From contig CAZMFR010000001.1 in the NCBI GenBank assembly GCA_964565685.1, forward strand, positions 1 to 64,000: 64,000 bases of DNA, written 5' to 3'. This document shows, in pieces, positions 32,968 to 40,432 of the stretch. How positions within the stretch are numbered: position 1 is the first letter of the stretch; every line of letters starts with the position of its first letter. A program made the position numbers and the translations under genes. This DNA is from JAGWNR01 sp964565685. GTDB taxonomy: Bacteria > Patescibacteriota > Minisyncoccia > Phycocordibacterales > PALSA-1337. The notes below the pieces were generated by a model. The model ran no database searches, was not told the origin of the DNA, and worked only from the letters and a program-made list of their open reading frames with translations.

Positions 32968-34710
32968 CTATCGGGCCATCTTTTGTTTATGAGAAAAAAT
33001 AACTAATACAATTATGGCAATAATGGATGCCGTCACGACACTCCATTCTCCGACGCTCAAACCATTCACTGACATTGCCGCTGTGGCGGCGGCGATGCTC
33101 GGTATCATCCATGGAAAATAGTATGCCTGAACAAAAGCTATGGAACATATGATCAGCACCAAACCAATGCTATGTAAAATGGTGAATCTGAACAATCGCC
33201 CTTCTTGGCCAGTCAGTTTTGCGGAAGCGGTGGCCACAGCGATGCTTTGAGGAGAGATCATTTTTGCCGCAACTCCGCCGCTAGAGTTAGATGCGACGGT
33301 CAGAACAGGATTTATTCCGAGGGAACGAGCGGTTTGCGATTGTATAGTGCTGAAAAGAGCGTTCGAGGATGTATCACTGCCGGTTATAAATACTCCGAAC
33401 CAGCCCAGTAACGGTGCGAGGAATGGGAAAAATCTGCCTGTCAGTGTCAGAGCATTGCCTATGGCAATGGACATGCCGGAATAATTCGCTATATAGGCAA
33501 ATCCGACGATCGAGCCGATGGTGATGAGCGGTTTGTATAATTCTTTCAAGGTTTCCAACGCTGTTCCCAAAAATACTTTCCACGATAGATGCAATAATAT
33601 TGCCGACGCTATAGCAGCAAAGAGGATAGAGGTACCAGCGGCGCCAAGCCATTGAAAAGAATAGCTTACGGGAAGCAGTGTACCGTTGCTCATTATAGAA
33701 CCATTTAAAATCCCAAAAGGGATCGTAATGGTCGATTTGTTCAAGATAGCTTGGATACCGGTAACGCCCCAATTGCCGACAAATATAACGAGCAGTATAA
33801 ATGGCGTCCATGCACGGATCAATTCCTTCCAGCTATGCTTCTGCCTTATCGGCTCTACTGCTACTGCGTTGATCCGTTCTTTTGGAAAACGCCAAACCTC
33901 TTTTGGATGCCAAAATTTAAGAAACCCAATGAGACATAGGATCGAAAATATAGATGAAAGGATGTCTGGCAGAGTAGGTCCTAGAAAACTTGCCACTAAA
34001 AACATCATCAAAGCATACGAACCGCCTGTCACCATTATAGCCGGCCAAATTTGTTTTGTTCCCTTCCAACCAGCAACGATAAGCACGAGCCAGAGAGGAA
34101 CAATGAGAGCAATGAAAGGAAGCTGATGCGCGATCATACGGCTCAAGATGTTTGGGTCGATTCCGGTCAGATGACCGGCAGTGATGACTGCAATGCCGAT
34201 GCCGCCAAAAGCCACCGGGGCTGTATTGGCAATGAGACAGATTCCAGCCGCATATAACGCATCAAAACCGAGCCCCACCAGCATGGCCGCGGTTATGGCG
34301 ACAGGAGCTCCAAAACCAGCCGCACCCTCTAAAAAAGCGCCAAAACAAAAGGCGATGAGGAGCGCCTGCAGTCGTCGGTCTTCTGTGACAGACTCGATGC
34401 TATCGCGCACTATGCTAAAACTGCCGCTTTTAACGCTGATATTGTATAAAAAAACAGCATTGAGCACTATCCAACCTATTGGAAACAAGCCATTCAGAAT
34501 CCCATAAAAAGCCGACATACCAGCCAAACCAGCCGGCATGCCATAAAGCATTATTGCAACGACAAACCCTATAATGAGAGTCGATATCGTGGCAATGTGA
34601 CCGGCAACCTTGCGGCTGAGAAGAAGCACAAAAAGAATGACTATAGGTACGATCGCTACTGCCGCCGAAAGAATCGCATTGTGCAACGGATCTATCGCTT
34701 GGTACCACAT
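32968..34710 (-). CDS. lctP: L-lactate permease family transporter
   Basis: The protein has 580 residues with about 13-14 membrane helices. FCFGAFLEGAAGFGAPVAIT is the family signature, and FITGSDTSSNALFSTIQSQTA and SSGGVAAKMISPQSIAVA are the conserved C-terminal blocks. It would import lactate or glycolate with protons, or export it. No lactate dehydrogenase is next to it. The 5' end lies only 25 bp from the divergent small gene at 34735. Confidence 0.92.
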   Translation of the reverse strand: MWYQAIDPLHNAILSAAVAIVPIVILFVLLLSRKVAGHIATISTLIIGFVVAIMLYGMPAGLAGMSAFYGILNGLFPIGWIVLNAVFLYNISVKSGSFSIVRDSIESVTEDRRLQALLIAFCFGAFLEGAAGFGAPVAITAAMLVGLGFDALYAAGICLIANTAPVAFGGIGIAVITAGHLTGIDPNILSRMIAHQLPFIALIVPLWLVLIVAGWKGTKQIWPAIMVTGGSYALMMFLVASFLGPTLPDILSSIFSILCLIGFLKFWHPKEVWRFPKERINAVAVEPIRQKHSWKELIRAWTPFILLVIFVGNWGVTGIQAILNKSTITIPFGILNGSIMSNGTLLPVSYSFQWLGAAGTSILFAAIASAILLHLSWKVFLGTALETLKELYKPLITIGSIVGFAYIANYSGMSIAIGNALTLTGRFFPFLAPLLGWFGVFITGSDTSSNALFSTIQSQTARSLGINPVLTVASNSSGGVAAKMISPQSIAVATASAKLTGQEGRLFRFTILHSIGLVLIICSIAFVQAYYFPWMIPSIAAATAAMSVNGLSVGEWSVVTASIIAIIVLVIFSHKQKMAR

Positions 34711-34727
34711 AAATACAATGTTATCAT
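34699..34727 (+). promoter_or_regulatory. Promoter, leaderless
   Basis: TTGGTA, 17-bp spacer, TATCAT, then seven bases to ATG 34735. Confidence 0.6.
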
Positions 34728-34734
34728 CTATGCA

Positions 34735-34908
34735 ATGTCGCGCAAAACACTGGTGTGGATATGCTTAGGCATCGGCTCCACGGTCGGATCTATTATTCCG
34801 ATGTTATGGGGCGGCTCTGCCATCATGTCTTTTTCTTCCATTTTTCTATCCGGCATCGGAGGCATTCTAGGTATTTGGGCCGGTTGGAAGGCGTCTGCTT
34901 ATTTCTGA
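34735..34908 (+). CDS. Small two-helix membrane protein
   Basis: The protein has 57 residues. Two Gly-rich membrane helices (LVWICLGIGSTVGSIIPML, SSIFLSGIGGILGIWAGW) end in a short tail. Similar tiny proteins recur in CPR genomes from my general knowledge. The role is unknown. Its end overlaps the opposite-strand ORF at 34899 by ten bases. Confidence 0.65.
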   Translation: MSRKTLVWICLGIGSTVGSIIPMLWGGSAIMSFSSIFLSGIGGILGIWAGWKASAYF

Positions 34909-35009
34909 TTCTTTATTTGAGCTGCTTTTTTGGCGTATTTTACGGCGAGACGCTTCTTTGTCTTCTTTGAACGCGATGAGTGCGCTTGGGATGATGCTCG
35001 TTTTGGCAT
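34899..35009 (-). CDS. Tiny Lys/Arg-rich ORF
   Basis: An ORF of 36 residues, 15 of them Lys or Arg (MPKRASSQAHSSRSKKTKKR at the start). It could be a small ribosome- or nucleic-acid-binding protein. No Shine-Dalgarno is seen; a TATACT lies 38 bases upstream. The call rests on composition only. Confidence 0.4.
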   Translation of the reverse strand: MPKRASSQAHSSRSKKTKKRLAVKYAKKAAQIKNQK

Positions 35010-35080
35010 GTGATTGAAAAATTAATTTATTTATAAGTCAGCAGCAGTATATCGCATTCGTTAATAAATTGCGAATTCTC

Positions 35081-35101
35081 GTCCAAGATCGGATCTTGGA
35101 C
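35081..35101. repeat. 21-bp palindrome, second subfamily
   Basis: Arms GTCCAAGAT and ATCTTGGAC around CGG, perfectly complementary. It sits five bases past the stop of the carboxypeptidase gene. Confidence 0.9.
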
Positions 35102-35106
35102 AGAGA

Positions 35107-36300
35107 TCAATTCCCTGAAATCAATCCCAGAACTTTACCTACGAGGATACTCGAGTCGACTTGACGTTCAGCAAGATCGGAATGAAGCACGACTATAGCG
35201 ATGGGAATGTTCGCTCCGTTTTTTGCAGTCAGATCGAATAATGACAGCATAGTGTCTCCCGCTACGGCCGTATTCCCTGTCTTTCCGCCGATATAATGCG
35301 GATCATAGACGAACGGATTTATATTGACGAAATTGTGGCTATTGTGTTCAGTGGTAGTGGCCAGATCAAGTTCCGGAATCTTCGTCATAGTCAGAATATC
35401 CGGATCGTTTGCATATAGATACCTCGCTAGCTTGAAAAGGTCATTTGCCGAAGAAACATTTCCCGAAGATAATCCGGACGGATCTTCAAATGATGTCCGA
35501 TCCATACCGATCGACGAGGCCGACGCATTCATGAGAGACATGAAAGCCGCATAGCCGTAATCATTGGCAAAAGCCAAGGCGGCGTCATTGGAAGAGATGA
35601 GCAACATACCAGTCAAAAGGTCGCTGACAGAGAATGCTTCGTCTGGATTGACATCGCTATGTTGTTCGTATCCTGTGACAGATGAAGATGAAATGACAAT
35701 CTCCTTGTTCGGATCGATGTTTTTTTGCACGATCATGGCAGTGACCAGCTTTGATATCGAAGCGATCGGCCGTATGGCCGTCGGATCTTTTTCAAAATAT
35801 ATCTTGCCCGTAGCCAGATTGCCGACGAGATATGAGTCTGCAGTTATCAGATTTGCCGGAATTTGGGCTTGTATATGAGGATTGGACGAAGACAATATGT
35901 TGGACGAAGGCGACAAACCAGGCGCAGACGCTTTGGTCTTTGTGTTTGAACCAAACGTCGACAGCTGGTTCAACGTTGATATCTGATGTGATGAGGTGGA
36001 AGAAGACAGGGATTGCGTATTAAAATTAAAAAAGGAAGAATCTATTCCAAGAAAGCTATTGCCGGCAGATGTCGCTGGCGTGCCGGTTTTAATTGTCGAT
36101 TGTTCTCTCATCATGGCTGTATTAATAAATCCGATGACGAGCAAAAGGATGCAAACAGAAATCAGAATTTTCAAGCGTCTGCCGGTAGGCGGCTTTATCT
36201 TTGGATTCGACGGCGCAATCTGAATATCCGGCGGCGGTATCCGGTAATCCGGCACCATCGGTCGATCGTCTGGAGTCGTATTCTTGTATTCAGGAGGCAT
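35107..36300 (-). CDS. D-alanyl-D-alanine carboxypeptidase, membrane anchored
   Basis: The protein has 397 residues and trims peptidoglycan stem peptides. A Pro-rich cytoplasmic head is followed by a membrane helix (LKILISVCILLLVIGFI, about residue 50) and a Ser-rich linker. The penicillin-binding fold has all three motifs: SISK (SxxK), SSN (SxN, in LISSNDAALAF) and KTG (YIGGKTGNT). The arrangement is the PBP5/DacA family without a C-terminal anchor, the anchor being at the N-terminus. Confidence 0.92.
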   Translation of the reverse strand: MPPEYKNTTPDDRPMVPDYRIPPPDIQIAPSNPKIKPPTGRRLKILISVCILLLVIGFINTAMMREQSTIKTGTPATSAGNSFLGIDSSFFNFNTQSLSSSTSSHQISTLNQLSTFGSNTKTKASAPGLSPSSNILSSSNPHIQAQIPANLITADSYLVGNLATGKIYFEKDPTAIRPIASISKLVTAMIVQKNIDPNKEIVISSSSVTGYEQHSDVNPDEAFSVSDLLTGMLLISSNDAALAFANDYGYAAFMSLMNASASSIGMDRTSFEDPSGLSSGNVSSANDLFKLARYLYANDPDILTMTKIPELDLATTTEHNSHNFVNINPFVYDPHYIGGKTGNTAVAGDTMLSLFDLTAKNGANIPIAIVVLHSDLAERQVDSSILVGKVLGLISGN

Positions 36301-36388
36301 GATAATATTGTTTATTATAACAGAGTATGCTAGTAAAAATATTACGACAGTTTCCTTGGAATAAATAGTATATACTTAACCTGATTAT

Positions 36389-37198
36389 ATGAAAGAATAC
36401 ATCTTCCAACCAACGGGCATTTATTACCGGATAAACGAATTCCAAATACATCGCAGAACAATAATCTTCATCCATGGCTTGTCCGGTTGTTCTTCAGCAT
36501 GGGAGCCATATGAAAGAGAATTCATGGACAAATACAACTTGCTCTGCATTGATCTAAGGGGGCATGGCTGCTCACGGAAATATCCGGAGGAAAAAGACTA
36601 TATTGTGGAGCTCTTTGTCAAAGACATAGAGAGGATGGTCGCTCACCTTCAAATCAAAGAATTCATAGTTGTAAGCCATTCATTCGGGAGCATTGTTTCC
36701 ACCGGTCTCATAAAAAATAACCCGTCAAAAATAAAAGGCGCGGTATTCCTAGCGCCCGTTTTCGAGCCAAAACATTCCGTCCGCACAGAGACCACGCTCT
36801 TCCTGTCGGGGGTCATATCCTCTCTTGCCAAGATATTTCCGATATCGACAAAACCAGGCAAGCGCATTGATTACTCTCGTTTCCTCCCCACAAGCGACTG
36901 GGACATGCAAAGGATATGGTTCGACATCGGCAATACCGGCGTTGCAATATACCTATTTTGCCTCAATACGCTCTATCGCTCGATGGATGATAATTTTTAT
37001 AATAGACTGGATCTGCCCGTCATGATCATCCACGGCAAACGCGATTCGTACGTTTCTGTCGAGCATTCGATGCAAGCGGCGAAAAAGATACCCGGAGCAA
37101 AGTTCGTCTCGCTTCCGAACGCTGATCACATGCTGATATTCAATTATCCGCAGGAAATCTCGAAAACAATGGCAATATTTTTTGACTCATTCTATTGA
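36389..37198 (+). CDS. Alpha/beta hydrolase
   Basis: The protein has 269 residues. The oxyanion motif FIHGLSGCSSAW, nucleophile elbow SHSFGS, acid in IHGKRDSYV and histidine in NADHMLIF give a complete catalytic triad. There is no signal peptide, so it is probably cytoplasmic. The substrate is unknown; the family covers esterases, lipases and lactonases. It converges on the GT2 gene with a 12-bp overlap. Confidence 0.85.
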   Translation: MKEYIFQPTGIYYRINEFQIHRRTIIFIHGLSGCSSAWEPYEREFMDKYNLLCIDLRGHGCSRKYPEEKDYIVELFVKDIERMVAHLQIKEFIVVSHSFGSIVSTGLIKNNPSKIKGAVFLAPVFEPKHSVRTETTLFLSGVISSLAKIFPISTKPGKRIDYSRFLPTSDWDMQRIWFDIGNTGVAIYLFCLNTLYRSMDDNFYNRLDLPVMIIHGKRDSYVSVEHSMQAAKKIPGAKFVSLPNADHMLIFNYPQEISKTMAIFFDSFY

Positions 37199-37897
37199 CA
37201 GCTTTTTGCTGCTTGAAAAAATAACCTTGATGAAATTGAAGAGATATTTTATTTGGATCTTCATAAAACCCTCTCTCTTGAACCGCCTCGCGGAAGTCGG
37301 TATGATCAGATTTGGGTCAAACACGACTCTGCCTAATTTAGAAAGATTTTTTGCTGTATCAGTATCATCGCCATAAAAAATGAATCTCGTATCAAACCCG
37401 CCGACAGCATTTATTGAAACAGCGCGCATGAAGCTGTTCCCCCCTATCATGACTGCGCCGATCCGGAATAATTGCAGGATAGAATTTGTCAGGCGATATA
37501 TATATTTTTGAAAATAGAGAGAAAGATATCTGGAAAAACTGCCTCCGTCGAAATAATCGTATGGACCAGTCACAGCCACTGTTTTCTCGTCCAAAAAATG
37601 TACAGCCCCCATAGACAGCCAGTCTCTGTGAGGCACGCAATCAGCATCCATCCTCACTATTATCTCTCCATTGGCCTCTTTTAGTCCCCTTTCGCAAGCC
37701 CACATTGTTCCCCTTCGGCTTTCATGCAGGACTTTGACTTTTGCAAACGATCCTGCAATCTCCGAAGTCCGATCCGTGCTCCCATTGTCGACGACGATGA
37801 CTTCAAAATCAGGATGATCTTGCGCCAAAATGGCTTCGAGGGTCTTGTCCAAATATTTTTCTTCATTAAAAGCCGGGATTATTACGGAAATTTTCAT
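37187..37897 (-). CDS. Family 2 glycosyltransferase
   Basis: The protein has 236 residues. MKISVIIPAFNEEKYL, VDNGSTDRT and the metal-binding MDADC are the GT-A hallmarks; GGNSFMRAVSINAVGGFD is the acceptor-side block. The C-terminus is amphipathic. The start overlaps the DedA stop (ATGA), so the two are translationally coupled, which suggests membrane lipid or cell-envelope glycosylation. Confidence 0.88.
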   Translation of the reverse strand: MKISVIIPAFNEEKYLDKTLEAILAQDHPDFEVIVVDNGSTDRTSEIAGSFAKVKVLHESRRGTMWACERGLKEANGEIIVRMDADCVPHRDWLSMGAVHFLDEKTVAVTGPYDYFDGGSFSRYLSLYFQKYIYRLTNSILQLFRIGAVMIGGNSFMRAVSINAVGGFDTRFIFYGDDTDTAKNLSKLGRVVFDPNLIIPTSARRFKREGFMKIQIKYLFNFIKVIFSSSKKLSIE

Positions 37898-38514
37898 TTG
37901 TTTAGATAATTAGTGATAAAACGCTTGCCTAAATATTTGCCGAGGCCGAACATCAGCAAAAAAACTATCCCCGACATCGCTATAATCGACAATAGATCCA
38001 ATTTTGCGCCTACGGCAGTATACAGGTTACCCAATCCAAAGCCAATCAAGAGCAAGCCGCCCGTCCAAAATATCTGACCAAAGCCATTTAGCGCCATATA
38101 TCGGCGAAAAGGCACTTTTGAAAGGCCTGCAGTGAATAGAACGACTGGAGCAAAGCCGAGACCTGTGGTGAGTTTTGATACGAATAATATGGAATCATGA
38201 TATTTGCTGAACACTTTTTGCACCGTCTCTACTTTTTTTATATTTATACTGAAATATCTTCCAAAACGGTTGATGAAAGAATAGCCCCAACGGCGACCGA
38301 GGAAATACCAAATGACATCGCCAGAAAGATCGCCTGTCATTACGCATAGATATGCCGGAATAAAATAAAGCGCTCCGGCCTTCAACAGAAAGCCGCAAAT
38401 CAGAGATATTATAGGACCTTCCACCAAAGTCAAGATGAATATGAGACCATACACGAGCACGTCGTGATTCGTGGCTATAGAGATTATCCACAAAATAGGA
38501 TCCATGGTCATCAT
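37894..38514 (-). CDS. DedA-family membrane protein
   Basis: The protein has 206 residues. VEGPIISLICGFLLKAGAL and TGDLSGDVIWYFLGRRWG, then KLTTGLGFAPVVLFTAGLSKVPF, follow the DedA/SNARE-associated pattern; these proteins flip lipid carriers such as undecaprenyl phosphate or phosphatidylethanolamine. The start is one of three nearby ATGs (38514, 38511, 38505). It is coupled to the glycosyltransferase gene, which fits a lipid-linked sugar pathway. Confidence 0.85.
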   Translation of the reverse strand: MMTMDPILWIISIATNHDVLVYGLIFILTLVEGPIISLICGFLLKAGALYFIPAYLCVMTGDLSGDVIWYFLGRRWGYSFINRFGRYFSINIKKVETVQKVFSKYHDSILFVSKLTTGLGFAPVVLFTAGLSKVPFRRYMALNGFGQIFWTGGLLLIGFGLGNLYTAVGAKLDLLSIIAMSGIVFLLMFGLGKYLGKRFITNYLNK

Positions 38515-38577
38515 TCTACACCAAATCATCCACAAAACCAGGCAAATGCAGATTCGCACTAGGTACAATCCACGACA

Positions 38578-38604
38578 AAATCGGCAAGCTGATGCCGATC
38601 TTGC
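38578..38604 (-). terminator. Possible terminator after pilin gene
   Basis: An ATCGGCA/TGCCGAT stem with a six-base loop and a short T-rich tail on the minus strand. Confidence 0.4.
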
Positions 38605-38710
38605 AGTCAATCATATAAAGTTTTTAAAGTCATAAAGCCCGTAAATCCTACACAAATATTCTTGCGCCTGCTTTACGAACCTTACAGACTTTTGACCTTA
38701 TGGATTATCT

Positions 38711-39220
38711 CTATCTCGTCACCGAAATAATCGCGTCATTGGGCAGTATTTCTCCATCGCCGAAAATAGTTATATGACCGCCAGTGTCTTTTGATACAAA
38801 ATACCCTGTGTGATAACTTGACGTGCTCGTATATGAACCGTTCGTCGGATCATATGGCATTGACGATATATAATCTGGCACAAGACATGGTCCAAGATCG
38901 CCACCGTTGTTATTACCGCTCGAGATATCCGTAGTATTAGGATTAGGGCCATCGATAACATATGCACTGCCATTACAGGTGAATACACCCTTGTGCTCGG
39001 CAATATTTTGATCGATCGCATCCAATATGGTAGCTACATTGGCTGAACGCTGGGTATCGCGCGCCAAAGCGAATTGATGGGCAGGATTTACGGCGACTAT
39101 GACTACAGCCGCCAATATGGCGATGATGCCGATGACCACTAGCAATTCGATCAAGGTAAAGCCGTTGGTAAATGACCTATATTGACGCCTACAAACAATG
39201 ACAAAATGTTTCTCTTTCAT
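38711..39220 (-). CDS. Type IV pilin
   Basis: The protein has 169 residues. The prepilin site is NG|FTLIELLVVIGIIAIL with Glu at +5 of the mature protein. The N-terminal helix and a pseudopilin-like alpha/beta domain follow (NPAHQFALARDTQRSANVATIL, ending DGEILPNDAIISVTR). It is the main-pilin candidate. It is transcribed from promoter module B about 195 nt upstream, with a strong hairpin in the leader. Confidence 0.9.
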   Translation of the reverse strand: MKEKHFVIVCRRQYRSFTNGFTLIELLVVIGIIAILAAVVIVAVNPAHQFALARDTQRSANVATILDAIDQNIAEHKGVFTCNGSAYVIDGPNPNTTDISSGNNNGGDLGPCLVPDYISSMPYDPTNGSYTSTSSYHTGYFVSKDTGGHITIFGDGEILPNDAIISVTR

Positions 39221-39305
39221 ATTGTTTAAATATTAAAGCCGAAAGAATTCCGTAGAATCATAAAATCTCGAGATCAAAAGGGTGGATCCATGATGTAGAA
39301 TTTAT

Positions 39306-39343
39306 GATCCAAGAAAAAACGTATCCCGCATTTTTCTTGGATC
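39306..39343. repeat. 13-bp perfect inverted repeat in pilin leader
   Basis: Arms 39306-39318 and 39331-39343 (GATCCAAGAAAAA and complement) with a 12-base loop, in the ~195-nt leader of the pilin mRNA. It could attenuate or stabilise the transcript. A related GCATTTTTCTTG stretch occurs near 46838, before pilC. Confidence 0.7.
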
Positions 39344-39416
39344 TTTGATCTTAGATCCTGCCTTTGTATCCTCTGACTTTAAAAAACGACGAATCTCCGG
39401 CCTTTGCTATTAATGC

Positions 39417-39497
39417 GATAATTATAGAGAAAGGTTATTAAGAAAAGTTAAAAAAGTTCTAAAGAAAAGTTAAAATCATACTAGACCTCGCGAGGTC
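39417..39497 (-). promoter_or_regulatory. 80-bp shared promoter module, copy B (pilin)
   Basis: Palindrome ACCTCGCGAGGT (39485-39496), 11-bp spacer, 22-bp repeats starting at 39473 and 39451 on the minus strand, and -10 TATAAT at 39421-39426. All spacings are identical to copies A and C. Confidence 0.7.
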
Positions 39498-39498
39498 A

Positions 39499-40137
39499 TT
39501 ATGAGCTTATCCGCGTCTTTTCACCTTCATCCAAGTTGTGTCCAGTTATAAACCAAGTCTTCGGAGTCTCTATTATTTTGCCTTCTTCGTCAACAATAGG
39601 CGTTTCCAGCATTTTACGGTTTGATTCGGACAATTCCGCAAATTCTTTTGTGCTTACAAAGCCCTTGAATGTTATATAACGTCCCGCCTTATCCTGAGAG
39701 ACAGTCTCAAAGTCAACTTTTGGATCGCCCTCAATCTCTGCCAGCTTGTCGCACAATTTCCTGTAAAGAGTTATATGATCTATCCTGCCTTCCCCGTAAA
39801 GAGCTTCCTTTGTCAGAGCATCTATCAGAACAAAAAATGCCCTCAATGCGCGCTGTTCGACGATATTGATATTGCTCGATTTTCCGTACAGATATACATG
39901 CTCTTCATCAAATGGAACGCCGAAAGACTCACAGACGTCCCTGCGCACGTCCTCGAACTCTTTTATCTCGGCACGAGCGTCAACCATACGCTTTTCATGG
40001 AGCTCTTTGTGAAGAACGGCATTTGGTTCGATAGATCTGACTTGTTTTTCCAAATGGTTTATTATCTTTAAAATCCCCTCATGATAATGGGTATTTTCAT
40101 TTACTGGCGCCTGTTCGATTGAGAATTCTTTTGACAT
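39499..40137 (-). CDS. Hypothetical protein
   Basis: The protein has 212 residues, acidic and mostly helical, with no signal or membrane segment. Visible features are a His/Glu-rich N-terminus (NENTHYHEGILKIINHLEKQ) and YLYGKSSNINIVEQRALRAFFVLIDAL. It is the last gene of the minus-strand run from 43207. I do not recognise it. Confidence 0.6.
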   Translation of the reverse strand: MSKEFSIEQAPVNENTHYHEGILKIINHLEKQVRSIEPNAVLHKELHEKRMVDARAEIKEFEDVRRDVCESFGVPFDEEHVYLYGKSSNINIVEQRALRAFFVLIDALTKEALYGEGRIDHITLYRKLCDKLAEIEGDPKVDFETVSQDKAGRYITFKGFVSTKEFAELSESNRKMLETPIVDEEGKIIETPKTWFITGHNLDEGEKTRISS

Positions 40138-40185
40138 GCAACAATCGTATCATATTTCTGCTTTATAGAGAAACAGGCGGTTTTT

Positions 40186-40206
40186 GTCCGAGATCCGATC
40201 TTGGAT
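40186..40206. repeat. 21-bp palindrome, second subfamily, decayed
   Basis: Arms GTCCGAGAT and GATCTTGGAT-like with CCG-type centre. It overlaps the first base of the TAA of 40206-40430. Confidence 0.65.
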
Positions 40207-40430
40207 TAATGATAATCCATCTTTCCGTTCAAAACCCTGTTCGCTTCCTCTAACGCCTCGTCAGGAGTCATCTCATTCTTGTCCATACTCATTAGTATCT
40301 CATTGAGCAGGCCGAATTCGCTGTCGTTCGCGCCCATTACGGCCACTCTCTGGCGCACTTCTTCAATGCGCATGCGCGCTTCGTTTTTGGACATTGATGG
40401 TGTTTCAGTTTGATTCAAAAAGCGTTCCAT
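40206..40430 (-). CDS. Small hypothetical protein downstream of coupling ATPase
   Basis: The protein has 74 residues, helical and charged (EARMRIEEVRQRVAVMG, TPDEALEEANRVLNG). It begins two bases after the stop of the coupling-protein-like gene, so it is in the same operon and may be an accessory subunit. The function is unknown. Confidence 0.6.
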   Translation of the reverse strand: MERFLNQTETPSMSKNEARMRIEEVRQRVAVMGANDSEFGLLNEILMSMDKNEMTPDEALEEANRVLNGKMDYH

Positions 40431-40432
40431 AG

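Noticed and set aside
38484..38492. A fourth perfect DnaA box
   Set aside because: It is single, inside the DedA coding sequence, and consistent with chance.
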